Positions 23,087 to 32,483 of a stretch of DNA of 64,000 nt are shown one piece after another (position 1 is the stretch's first letter; each line of letters begins with the position of its first letter). The translations under genes were made by a program, and so were the position numbers. The notes beneath the pieces were generated by a model, which saw only the letters and a program-made list of their open reading frames with translations, searched no databases and had not been told where the DNA came from. The stretch spans positions 2,790,001 through 2,854,000 of the forward strand of contig VNWV01000004.1 of assembly GCA_009801085.1 (NCBI GenBank), read 5' to 3'. Source of the stretch: Lasiodiplodia sp. COLG20 (lineage: Eukaryota; Ascomycota; Dothideomycetes; Botryosphaeriales; Botryosphaeriaceae).

Positions 23087-25070
23087 ATGCCGTGGCTTAA
23101 GCTCACTCGCGAGGAGTTAAATGTGATCCTTGCTCTTCCCGAGGCCCCACGTCCGAAGACCGAGTGGAAGGGGCAGCAAGACAACTTTCAGCTCAGGATA
23201 CCTACACTTGACAGAACGCTGAATTGCAAAGCGAAGAGTCCCGTTGAGCGCAAGAGGCATGCAGCGGAAAGACCACAACGCGCTCTCTATAGACGGGTAT
23301 GTCTCTTGACACGTCGTCGCGCGTCGGGATATAGCTAACATGAGACATCTACAGGTCTACGAGAACCAGAACTTCCCGCACCAACGATTCGTGTCGCCTG
23401 TCAAGTGCTCTCCTCTCGGCGAAGGCGCGCCGCGAACCTACCCGCGAAAGACGGAATCAACCATCAACGCAGGCCCTAGCGGAGGTAGAACTACGCACAT
23501 CCCGACCTTTGAAATCTTTGAACGCCAGATCAATGCCGCGGGCTACTCATGGGTTAAGATGATTGCTCCGTCGCTACACGGGTACCGGACCCTCCCGGAG
23601 GGATGGCTCTTCGACGTCAATACCAAGCGCCTGGTTCGAAGGAAGGAGAACATAGCAGCTGCTAAACATGAGAAGAGCCCGCCTGTCAAGGAGCAAGACG
23701 AGGTTCCTGTCAACGAGGCGGACAAGGCAACTGTCGCCTCGACGGCTAGTGGAAGCTCGACCAGCACTGTCCCGTCCAGCTCCAGCCCCACCTCCAGCCA
23801 TAAGCGCAGGGCCGATAGCGTCGAAGGCTCTTCGGCGGATGATATGCGCAACCCCACCCCTAAGAGGGCTCGCTCTGCTCTGCCATCAGAGCAGTTTCCA
23901 ACATTTTCCTCCATCCAGCCCCTCTCCAACATAACTCCACCTCAGATTCCCACAATCGGTGGCTTGCAGCCCTTCGGTAGTGTTCTGGATTTGAAGATGC
24001 CCAAGACCATGGCTACGGCCACGGAAAAGCCCAAGCCTGAGTCCAGCCCCCACCACGCGCTCCGGTTCAGGAACAAGTCTCAGGAAGACGACTCACCGCG
24101 CCATACCTTAAAGAATGCTCCTATCTATAACTCTCTGGAGCCCCGCTTGAAGCGCAAGGCTGAGGGGGTGGACATCGCGGGCAACTTTGAAGATAGCCGC
24201 AAGAGCAAGCGGCAGATGAAGAATCACCATATGGACAAGACCGAGAAATTCAACACCATTGACAGTACCAGCGAACAGCTGACCAAGAAGTCTGCAGAGC
24301 ACCATGGCAATGCCGATCAAAAGTCTCAGAATAGCAACAAGACACCCACCAGGGCACAGGTTTCGACGACGCTCAAGGGCGCCATACAAAAGGTCCAGCG
24401 CAACGTGCAAGATGCATGGGACATGTGCTCTCCATTCAGTATGGGACTACTGAAGGCTGCGAAACCCTCGGAATCAAGAACGGGCGTGAAGAAGTCGGGC
24501 AGCTCTTCTTCAACACAGCAACCGTCCTTTAGGCGCGCAGTCCGTCCTAAGCCTAAGCCCTACGTCCTCAATCTTCAGAGTGGCGAGCGAAGCGAGCTGT
24601 CGCCCGAGCGTCTCCGCCTGTACAAGGAAGAAGGGTTGAAGAGGATTGACAGCAAGGACCGAAATTCCTCCAAGCAACCGACGGAGCCTCGTTGCAACGT
24701 CGCAAGACCCCAAGCCAGCAAGGCCGCGGAAGACCTCTCCGATACCACTACCCATAATAGCAAGGAGCCCGCTGGCCTGGCCTTATCCGCTCCCGGCACT
24801 CCGACCACCTACAAGCCTGCCCATTGTATCAACAGCTTCGAACTCATCGGCCCACGCCCGATATTTGAGTGCGGCATCAACGGCGCCCACTTCCTTCCCC
24901 TCCGCTTCTGGAGATATGACGAGGATGGCAACCGTGTCGGCAAGCACATCGAGCTTCCTTGGCCTGAGTTCAGGGGGATCACCGTGGAGGATCTCGACTG
25001 GAACAGCGCTGAGCACATCGGCTGGCTGAAAGAGTGGGCCACCAGAGTCTTAGACCACTTTGGATGCTAG
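23087..25070 (+). CDS. A9: array family protein ending after module 2
   Basis: Exons 23087..23296 and 23355..25070 (58-nt intron, GTATGT...CTACAG with a CTAAC branch site, phase 0), 641 residues. The N-terminus (MPWLKLTREELNVILALP) is unlike its neighbours. A Ser/Pro/Lys-rich linker has PKRARSALP and LKRKAEG. Module 1 (INSFELIGPRPIFECG, about 575-590) is followed by module 2: DLDW at 616-619 and IGWLKEW at 625-631. The protein then stops at C641, where other members continue into module 3. No module 3 remnant is readable downstream; a degenerate repeat lies there instead. Truncation by rearrangement is possible, or the protein may be a natural short form. Confidence 0.82.
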
Positions 25071-26535
25071 AGGCTGCCTGTTTGGACAAATACACAGCAG
25101 TTTTGAAGAGGGAGCTACATTTTCTGAAATGTCAAAAGTTCCAGAGGAAGAGTTCAGAGTAATATCAAGAAGAAGAAACAGTGAGAGAGATGGAAAATTG
25201 TTTGACGGTGCATGAGATCTGGGAGGCTCTACACACATGAAAGATGCGACTGGGATCTGGGAGGCCCAGCGTATGCTACAATAAAGTTGCACAGGGTCTG
25301 GGAGGCCTGGCGCAATCGTCAGAAGTGTACGAGACTTAGAAAACCCGAGACATGTATGTACAACAGGCGCTTGAGATCTGGGAGGCTCAGCGCCCATCTG
25401 AGAGGTATGAGTAGTCTGGAAAGTCGAGCGTACGCGTGAGGGCGAGCGTGGAAAGGATCTGGGAGGGCTAAACGTCTACAGAGATTGAAAGGGATCTGGG
25501 AGGCCCACAGCAGACAGCGAAGGTGCTCACATGTTGCTTGTACATTTGTTTACTTGGTCGTTTTGGCATTGGCGTTTGGTTCAGAGGCATGACAGCCGTG
25601 GTTCAACAGATGCATGTAGATTCCAGCAGTAAATTGTGACAGATCATCTGATGGGCCCCATGACATTTGCCTCTCTTCGTTTGCTTGTCGCTGGTTATTA
25701 GCCACTGGCGCGTATATATTCACCGTTGCCCACAGACAGCTTATGGATCATTCTGCGCATTCGCCAAATTGTAAGACGGTCGCATGTTACATTATAACCT
25801 CACATCCCTTGCGTCTTCGTATGGATGACTTCAGTCGCAGATAGTGTGTGTTCAGACAGGCTTCAGTTTTAGACAAGTAAACCTACAGACAATACCCATA
25901 TGTGGCAAAGAAACAAAGGACCACCGAGTTAATTATACTGCATATTCTTTGTTTGCCTTCTTTGTCAAAATTTTATTCTTTGTTTGATTGTTATGAAACG
26001 ATCATTGATTGCTGAATGTCTTGGTGGAGGTAATGCCATTGTTTTGCGCGTTGAGCGTATCCTACTTACTATTTTTGCTCCTCCTTTACTCAGAGGTCCA
26101 TTGAGGGGTGCTTTTGAGGACTTCATTATCTATATAATTGTAAAGATGAACGGTCGCCTTTTTCTTGCTAGAGCGACAATATACCGGCGAGCTGCAAGTC
26201 CCGCAGTGTTAAGTACCGCCCGATAGACACGGCAAACACGTGAAATTCTCCCCCAGCCTCACCCAGCAGCTTTCACCATCACAAACTCGCCCCACCACCG
26301 CCGCCACCGCTGACCCGGGCTCCTTAACCTGAAACACTGTCTGCCTATTGACACCGACCTTTCACACGCTAAGCATTGTCTGCCCATTGTAATTGGCACT
26401 CGACACAATAGCATCGCGCACCCATTGAGACTGTGCCCACATACTCCTCGCAACTCTTCGCAGCTCTTTCTGCTCTTATTCCTCCTCCTACATCCTCAAA
26501 CTTTCCGCATACACTGTGTCTAGCTATCCGCAACG
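25071..26535. other. Intergenic A9-A10
   Basis: It contains the GATCTGGGAGGC repeat tract (25216-25504), then AT-rich sequence without coding signals, then a C-rich A10 leader from about 26240 with a CTCCTCCTACATCCTC tract near 26485. No gene is seen. Confidence 0.5.
25216..25504 (+). repeat. Degenerate ~40-bp-spaced repeat with GATCTGGGAGGC core
   Basis: Six near-identical 12-base cores start at 25216, 25254, 25295 (GGTCTGGGAGGC), 25375, 25456 (ending GGG) and 25493. Spacings are 38, 41, 80, 81 and 37, so the period is about 40 bases with two degenerate or missing cores. Sequences between cores are not well conserved. All copies have the same orientation as A9. Confidence 0.75.
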
Positions 26536-27969
26536 ATGCCGGGCAAGATGCACCTCCGCAGCGCTGGTCGCGCCCCTACACCCACTGAACCCGCTACTGT
26601 AAACGCTCGCTCTGTTCGCGCCGGCGCGAAGAAGCCAGCGGCAAAGAAGAAGGCTAAAGGTAAGAATCTCAATCCAGCAAGCTTGCAGCCATCAACTAAC
26701 GCTTGCGCTACAGTCGCACCTCGTCCTCAGCTGACTGCCGATGAGAAACGCATGGAAGCCGCGACGAAGAAGTTGATCAACAACGCATTGTACCAAAATG
26801 ATTTCGAGAAGAGGGGAAATCCAGGTGTCTTCTCCCCGTTCCACCCCATCAGCGACCAAGAGTGGGAACAAGACTGGGTGGCCATGCAGCCAGTGCCGAA
26901 GGCCCCCCCTCCGACACCTAACAACGGCCCTACCAACAACAACGCCGCCATGAATAGCAGCAGCATATCCCATCCGCAGAAGGCCAAGAAGCCGGCCGTC
27001 GGTAACAACAAGCGCAAGGCTACAGAGGCGCCCAGCGAACCCGCTCGTCCTACTAAGCGCAAGGCCACTGAGCCGCACAGCGAGGCCGTCCAGTCCAAGG
27101 AGCAGCCCACTGAGCCCGGTCAAGACAACAAAACGCGCAAGTCAGCACGCCTCGCCAAGAAGCGCCCTCATGGTGAAGATAACGAGCCGAAGGAGGCTCC
27201 TGCTGCGAAGAAATCCAAGCCATCCTCCAAGCGTCCAAAGCCCAGCAACACCCGCCAAAGGAACCGCATCACCACCCGAGCTGCTCCCTCCCACAGCGCC
27301 TCAAACAGCGCCAGCGCCACCCAGAACAGCGCCAACAACCCCATTGTCATCCCCGACCACAACAGCGCAAGCAACCCCACGATCATCCCCAACGCCGGTG
27401 GCCCCTCTCAGCCCGCCACAGCCCTCCGCTCCCGCTCTGACCCCGTCACCGGCAGCAACGGCTTCCGGCTCCTCCACCCACAACACCACTTCGTCCGCGG
27501 CCCCGACCAGACGGCGCACCTCACCATCCGCTTCGTCGACAACACGGCACCGGGCGTCACGCAGACGCACACCTACACCTCGCGCAAGCAAGGCGGCCGC
27601 GCGCCGCAGCCGATCGACTGGAACTCGGCCGCCGACATCGCGCGCCTCAACCGCTGGATGTGCCAGTTCCTCAAGCGCAGCGGCGCCGCGTCGCTGCGCC
27701 AGGACGTCGTGAGCTACACGCCCGAGGAGCGCGAGTGGCTGCGCGCGCTGGGCAGGCGGATGGTCGGCGAGATCGAAAGCGGAGAGAGGAATGTGGCTTA
27801 CACGCGCGAGGAGCAGGTGCGCTTGTTCAATGATGTCTGGGCCGGCACGATCCTCCAGTCGGGCAGGCATGCGGGCCAGCAGAGGCCGGTCAGGACCGCG
27901 GCGTCGTTGGAGAGCGAGATTAACCGTTCCGGATTGTACCCTGCCAGCTTGAAGAAGTCGAAGAAGTAG
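26536..27969 (+). CDS. A10: array family protein with modules 1-3
   Basis: Exons 26536..26659 and 26714..27969, 459 residues. The 54-nt intron (GTAAGA, ACTAAC branch, CTACAG, phase 1) is a multiple of three, so the frame also reads through it; the strong signals favour splicing. The N-terminus is Lys/Ala-rich. NNALYQNDFEKR followed by GNPGVF at 76-81, and TRKSARLAK, match A5. Module 1 is VTGSNGFRLLHPQHHFVRG from 286. Module 2 has IDW at 342-344 and LNRW at 353-356. Module 3 has YTPEEREWL at 376-384 and LFNDVWAG at 412-419. With A6 and A7 it is the clearest full-length family member. The function is not known; the basic linker suggests the nucleus. Confidence 0.88.
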   Translation: MPGKMHLRSAGRAPTPTEPATVNARSVRAGAKKPAAKKKAKGKNLNPASLQPSTNACATVAPRPQLTADEKRMEAATKKLINNALYQNDFEKRGNPGVFSPFHPISDQEWEQDWVAMQPVPKAPPPTPNNGPTNNNAAMNSSSISHPQKAKKPAVGNNKRKATEAPSEPARPTKRKATEPHSEAVQSKEQPTEPGQDNKTRKSARLAKKRPHGEDNEPKEAPAAKKSKPSSKRPKPSNTRQRNRITTRAAPSHSASNSASATQNSANNPIVIPDHNSASNPTIIPNAGGPSQPATALRSRSDPVTGSNGFRLLHPQHHFVRGPDQTAHLTIRFVDNTAPGVTQTHTYTSRKQGGRAPQPIDWNSAADIARLNRWMCQFLKRSGAASLRQDVVSYTPEEREWLRALGRRMVGEIESGERNVAYTREEQVRLFNDVWAGTILQSGRHAGQQRPVRTAASLESEINRSGLYPASLKKSKK

Positions 27970-28396
27970 AGAGTTCTGGGAGAGAGATTCGAGATGCGCA
28001 ATAGACCTGACGGTCAGTATCAAGGCAAGCTTTGGTGTCGGGGATGGTGTCCACTGGCGGACCTACTTTTCATTTCCTCTGTTTTGTCAGCATTTCTCTG
28101 GGAGGCCTTTTTCTTTTTCTTGTCCTCCTGCCTCATTTGGCTGCACAAAGGCGATCGGTCTTTGAGCAAGCACTTTACGGGTCAATGTTTTCATAACGCC
28201 CCTTTACAAGCATACGCAAGCCTCTTCACTGCTCATGTGTTGAGCTAGACTACAGCTTGTAATTTGAACCGAAGCAGGATTTATTTGGTAGTTTGTACAT
28301 GCACATCGGTCCATGAAGACCTTAGACAACGGTTAGCAATTGAACAATGTCCGGTCATGTCCTCTCGCGTCTCAAGTGTGCAAAGAAGCTTTCGTC

Positions 28397-28650
28397 TACA
28401 GAGTGGTGCTGCAGCCGATGGCTAGCGCGAAGAATAGCGGGATCCTCGAGTGTAACTATGCCTTATCTTTTCCCTTTCAACCTTTCAAAAAGAAAACAAC
28501 GTATGGGTAGTTGAAGCTATCGTCCGGACGTACACGTAGAATTTTTAATTCGACATTCTCGTCCGGACGATAGCTTCAACTACCCATGACATGAGCAAAA
28601 AAAAAAAAAAAACAAATACACGCTAGCCATCGGCTGCGAGAGGGACTGTA
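28397..28650. mobile_element. TA-flanked MITE-like nested palindrome
   Basis: Outer inverted repeats GCAGCCGATGGCTAGCG (28411-28427) and its perfect complement (28621-28637) lie inside terminal TACAG...CTGTA (28397-28401 and 28646-28650). This fits a TA target duplication with CAG/CTG ends, as in Tc1/mariner-type elements. Inside is a second perfect inverted repeat of 28 bases (28503-28530 and 28560-28587) around a 29-base loop, followed by an A-run near 28600. It has no coding capacity. The outermost 8-9 bases between CAG and the repeat do not match, so the exact ends are uncertain. The class assignment is inference. Confidence 0.6.
28503..28587. repeat. Perfect 28-bp inverted repeat (hairpin)
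   Basis: Left arm 28503-28530 starts ATGGGTAGTTGAAGC; right arm 28560-28587 is its exact reverse complement. The loop is 29 bases. Each arm ends in the self-complementary GTCCGGAC. It lies within the MITE-like element. Confidence 0.85.
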
Positions 28651-29068
28651 CGTGCCTTCAGACGGGTTTTCGCTGTTATCAAATTTCGAAATGTTGGGGT
28701 GGAACGAACAATCCGGCCAGGGCGGCCCTACAGCCGGAGTGAGCAGCAGAGCAGGAAGAGTGCAATTGAGTTGTGAATAGAAATCATGACATCGGTGGGC
28801 AAATTGAAGCGACTCTGCTGAGGAAGTTCGAACAGTTTGCCAGTTCTCTTAGAAGTGTCGCAAGTGTTAAGCTCAAGTGACTGAATGTTTTCATGCTTCT
28901 CCTCTTCCAAACCTGTGTCGGGACGTTCACCCGCCAGTTACGTTCCGTGCTCCAGTCACGCACTAACAATCTTACAAGCGGGTGTCATATTCTTATCCTT
29001 AGCTTCGTCAGTCCCAACTGCTACCCTCCGACACCAACACCAAGTCCACCCGCAGCGCCACCGCGACC

Positions 29069-30256
29069 ATGCCAGACTTTGATCCCGAGGATAATGTGCG
29101 CAATCCTGACCTGCAGGACCTCTACGATGCCCTAGACATCCACCCCGACGATCAGCCCGTGTTCGACGTGTTTCGCGAGGAGCTCTATGACAAGCTTCTC
29201 GACGCTTCAGAGCAACAGCGCCGCAGCGGAAACGCTGATAACCACAGTAGCCAGTCTGTCACGACCGATGACGCCGCCGCAGCCGACTTCATGAACCGCC
29301 GCATCACGTACGAGATTGAGGAGGCTACAGACGAAGACGAGGAAGACATCCTGGTCCTTTCCCGCGGTTCGCCGCCGCCGAACAGCTGGGCCAAGGTCAA
29401 GCCTGGTCCTGGGTACGGCGAGCTACACTTCCCGGGCCACGCCAACTACACAGACAACGAGATTCCCATCACTGGTACGCAAAACCCCTCCCATCCTCCC
29501 TCCAAGCCATTGGAACCCCCCCACTAACACACATCCCGCATTCCGCCAGGAGACCACGGCTTCATGCTCCTCCACCGCCGCCCGCGCTTCAAGCCCGTCG
29601 GGCGCTACAACGTGTCGAAAGACCACCAAGAGCTCGACCAGCTCGCGATGATGACGCTGCACTACATCGACAACTCGGAGCTGCGCATCCAGCACGAGTC
29701 GTACACGCGCGAGGAGGTCGACTGGACCAAGGACAACCACATCCGCAAGCTCGAGTACTGGGTCAAGCGCTTCCTGATCAAGCACGGCGCCAACCCGCGC
29801 CTGCGCCGCGCCGAGCAGTACTCCTACCTCGAGGAGGAGCGCGAGTGGATCCGCCGCACTTTCGAGCAGCACCCCAACATGCGCCTCGGCGAGCTGTGCA
29901 GGCGCTTCAACGCCTACTGGGGCGGTCGCGAGGTGCCGGGGGTCGGGAAGAGGCCTACCAGGACCCATGGCGCGCTGATGAATGAGGTGTACAGGAGTGA
30001 TCTCAAGCAGAAGAAGGTTCCTCAGCTCCGCAGTGGCCCGTCTCGTTCTCAGAGCGGTAGTGTTGGCGGCATGGAGATTGATGAGGATGGTCAGGAGGAT
30101 GTTGGCGAGAAGATGGCTGGCGAGGAGAAGGCCCCCGAAGAGAAAGCTCACGAGGAGGAGATTGGCGATGAGGAGGACGGCGAGTACGACATTGACGAAG
30201 GGTACCTGGAAAACAACGGTCCAGCCGGCGGTAATGGTCGCGGCTACCAGATTTGA
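29069..30256 (+). CDS. A11: array family protein with modules 1-3
   Basis: Exons 29069..29474 and 29550..30256 (75-nt intron, GTACGC, CTAAC, CGCCAG, phase 1), 370 residues, the shortest full member. The acidic N-terminus (MPDFDPEDNVRNPDLQDLYD) has no match elsewhere in the array. The intron falls exactly at the start of module 1 (IPITG | DHGFMLLHRRPRF, G136). Module 2 is VDW at 192-194 and KLEYWVKRF near 202-210. Module 3 is EEEREWIRR with W235, then CRRFNAYWGGR at 252-262. The tail is acidic, Glu/Asp-rich. The linker is much shorter than in other members, which makes A11 useful for structure prediction. Function unknown. Confidence 0.86.
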
Positions 30257-30902
30257 GCTCCTGGAGTCTGATTTGGTGGAGTAAATGCTCCATAGCGAGA
30301 CTAGCGGGTAGAGTCTAGACGCCTCGCTGCGTAATACCGTCTACTCATAAAGTGTTATCGTGCCAGAATTGCTTCGGACCTGCTTTTACAGATGTGGTAG
30401 ACTCCAAGAGAGAAGCGGACGGGATCATTGTTCTCAAACTAGTCTAGTCATACAATTTGCGAGATGTTCACAAAAAATGCAGAATGTCCACATTGTTCAT
30501 AGTCGTGAAATCACGGAGCATCACTAACACACAACTCAAAATGAGTGGTGCCATCCATATTGAGCAAGAGAAATATGCGTTGTGGGCGGGGTGAGGAAGT
30601 GAAGACGGCAGGAGGTGAAGCGCTCTTGTCCGCTGCAGAGTTTGTGTGCCTCACCTTGTTACAAGCTTCAGCGCCGTTGGTTTCCATGCGGCGCAGAGGA
30701 GTGCTTGTAGCATGTGGGAGCCTACCTTCCAGATCGGTACATTCACTGTTCTTCGACATACTTAAGATCTTCTGCGGCTGGTCCTCCCTCACTCTCCACC
30801 CTCCAACCTACCTCTACATCGTCGCACTGCGCGCAACCTTTGACCTAGCCAACGCCACGGCTGACACCAACGGAGGCGGCTTTCCATAAGCTCATCGCAA
30901 CA
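30257..30902. other. Intergenic A11-A12
   Basis: A11 3' flank and the A12 promoter, ending in a C-rich leader (CTCCCTCACTCTCCACCC near 30785). No other feature is seen. Confidence 0.45.
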
Positions 30903-32483
30903 ATGAGTGACGACCGCATCATCGCCAACGACCTCATCTGCGTCAGGCAGGACGCCGTGAAGGCCCTGTACAAGCGTGGGGTCCTCTCAGCCGACTTCCG
31001 ACTTCTCTACAACATCGACGACAGTATCGCCGCTCTGGCCGCATACAGGAATGTGAGGGTCGAGGTCGAGCCTCTTATCGAAGATGTCTTGCATGACGTC
31101 CAGGTTCTTCCAAACAGCTCCATCTTGCCGCACGCCAATGCCGGTCCTTGGGTCCCGCGCATGGTTAAGAAGGCCGACCTCGAAGCCGTCGTCGCGAACG
31201 CGATGAACTCACAGACCACCAGGGCCATGACGGATGTCTTCGACTGGGACTTCCCTGACCGCACCATTGAGGTGCTCACGCTTTGGCACGCTGGCGAAAA
31301 GTACCGTCTGCGCAACATCGGCCGGGCTCTCCTTCAAGATGAGCGCGCCGCGCGCTACTCCGATGACAGGGACATCGGATTCACCGTCGACCCCAAGACT
31401 CCTGGACGTGCGCTCTTGAAGGAAAGTGCGCTCGGCCTCCTGCGCCCAAGCTGGCTTCATGCCCACGAGGTGCGCGGCACTAACGGCTTCGCTCTTCTCC
31501 ACCCCATGCCCATCTTCGTCCGCGGTGAACGTTGGCAGCACGTCCGCACGGGTCCGAACAACGAAATCACCGTCCACGACCAGCTCGCCCAGCTCGTCCT
31601 CTACTACGTCGATGACATGGACCGTAGCTACCTCGACAAGGAGCGCCGCCGCGGCATGAACGCCTACCTCTCCGCCAGGCAGGACGTGTTGTCCGACATC
31701 AACTCCGACATCGGTCTCGAAGGCATGGACGGCGACGAGTGGGAGCACATCGAGAGCCGCAACGCCGACAATAGTCTCAAGCCACCCGCCGCCCGCAAGG
31801 CCGGCGCCAGCTGGCACGACGCCGTGTCCAGCGCCGCCATCTCCGTCTTCGTCGAGGAGATCCAGCACCCGGACGCGACGTCGGTCATCGCCCGCTCGTC
31901 CTGGGAGGAGCTGAACTCACGCCTCCAAGAGTGCCGCGGCATCCCCGCCGTGCTGGACGCCAACCGCGTCAAGAAGCTGGTCCACCCGGACCTGCTGGAC
32001 CCGCACAAGCGCGACGCCATCGACTTCTCCGACGGCGACACGGTCCGCAAGTACAACCGCTGGGTCGTCGACTTCCTGGCCGCCCACGGCGTCGCGTTCG
32101 ACGCGAAGCTGACCGTGCCCGAGCGCAAGTCGCTGACGCGCCTGGCGGCCATGCCCATCCCCGTCGACACGTACAACGCCGTCCCCGCCGCCCTCGGCCT
32201 GTCGCCCCTCGAGAGCAAGCTCGTCGCCACGCTCCGCAAGCACCCCGAGGAGCTCGCCGCCATGTTCACCGGCGGCGCGAGCGACAAGAATTTGCTGGAG
32301 GATGCCGTCGCTCTGGCTGAGTGCCGCTCGCTGTCCGCGGACGAGTTGGCGGCCCAGTTCAACTCCCTCTGGCACGGCGCTGTTACTGATTCCGATGAGA
32401 AGCACTTTGGTCTGGCGATCAGGCCGAAGATGAGCGTCGAGGCGATCAAGAACAGTGTGAAGGCCGGTGAGGCCATCGACTAA
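30903..32483 (+). CDS. A12: array family protein with large insertion between modules
   Basis: Single exon, 526 residues. ATG 30903 follows CATCGCAACA and opens MSDDRIIANDL. The N-terminal ~180 residues are mostly helical-looking, not disordered. Module 1 is VRGTNGFALLHPMPIFVRG from 190, then LAQLVLYYVDD. About 140 residues with charged helices follow before module 2: IDF at 373-375 and YNRWVVDFLAAHG at 384-396. Module 3 keeps LAAQFNSLWHG near 482-492, but its W-x2-EE helix is not obvious. The insertion and ordered N-terminus set it apart, and it lacks the KRAR-type linker. It ends the array; the next gene is unrelated. Function unknown. Confidence 0.84.
   Translation: MSDDRIIANDLICVRQDAVKALYKRGVLSADFRLLYNIDDSIAALAAYRNVRVEVEPLIEDVLHDVQVLPNSSILPHANAGPWVPRMVKKADLEAVVANAMNSQTTRAMTDVFDWDFPDRTIEVLTLWHAGEKYRLRNIGRALLQDERAARYSDDRDIGFTVDPKTPGRALLKESALGLLRPSWLHAHEVRGTNGFALLHPMPIFVRGERWQHVRTGPNNEITVHDQLAQLVLYYVDDMDRSYLDKERRRGMNAYLSARQDVLSDINSDIGLEGMDGDEWEHIESRNADNSLKPPAARKAGASWHDAVSSAAISVFVEEIQHPDATSVIARSSWEELNSRLQECRGIPAVLDANRVKKLVHPDLLDPHKRDAIDFSDGDTVRKYNRWVVDFLAAHGVAFDAKLTVPERKSLTRLAAMPIPVDTYNAVPAALGLSPLESKLVATLRKHPEELAAMFTGGASDKNLLEDAVALAECRSLSADELAAQFNSLWHGAVTDSDEKHFGLAIRPKMSVEAIKNSVKAGEAID

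Larger units (their letters stand above)
27970..29068. other. Intergenic A10-A11 with MITE-like element
   Basis: A10 3' flank, the palindromic element at 28397-28650, and the A11 leader, which has clear Pro/Thr-type CCACCCGCAGCGCCACC sequence before the ATG. No gene is supported. Confidence 0.5.

Noticed and set aside
17819..26217. GTTAAGTACC shared upstream of A7 (17819-17828) and A10 (26208-26217)
   Set aside because: A single 10-base match at different distances from the start codons, not seen before other members; likely chance.
28500..28650. CRISPR-like or tRNA-like reading of the palindromes
   Set aside because: Only inverted, not direct, repeats are present, and no A-box/B-box pair occurs; a MITE-like hairpin explains the structure better.
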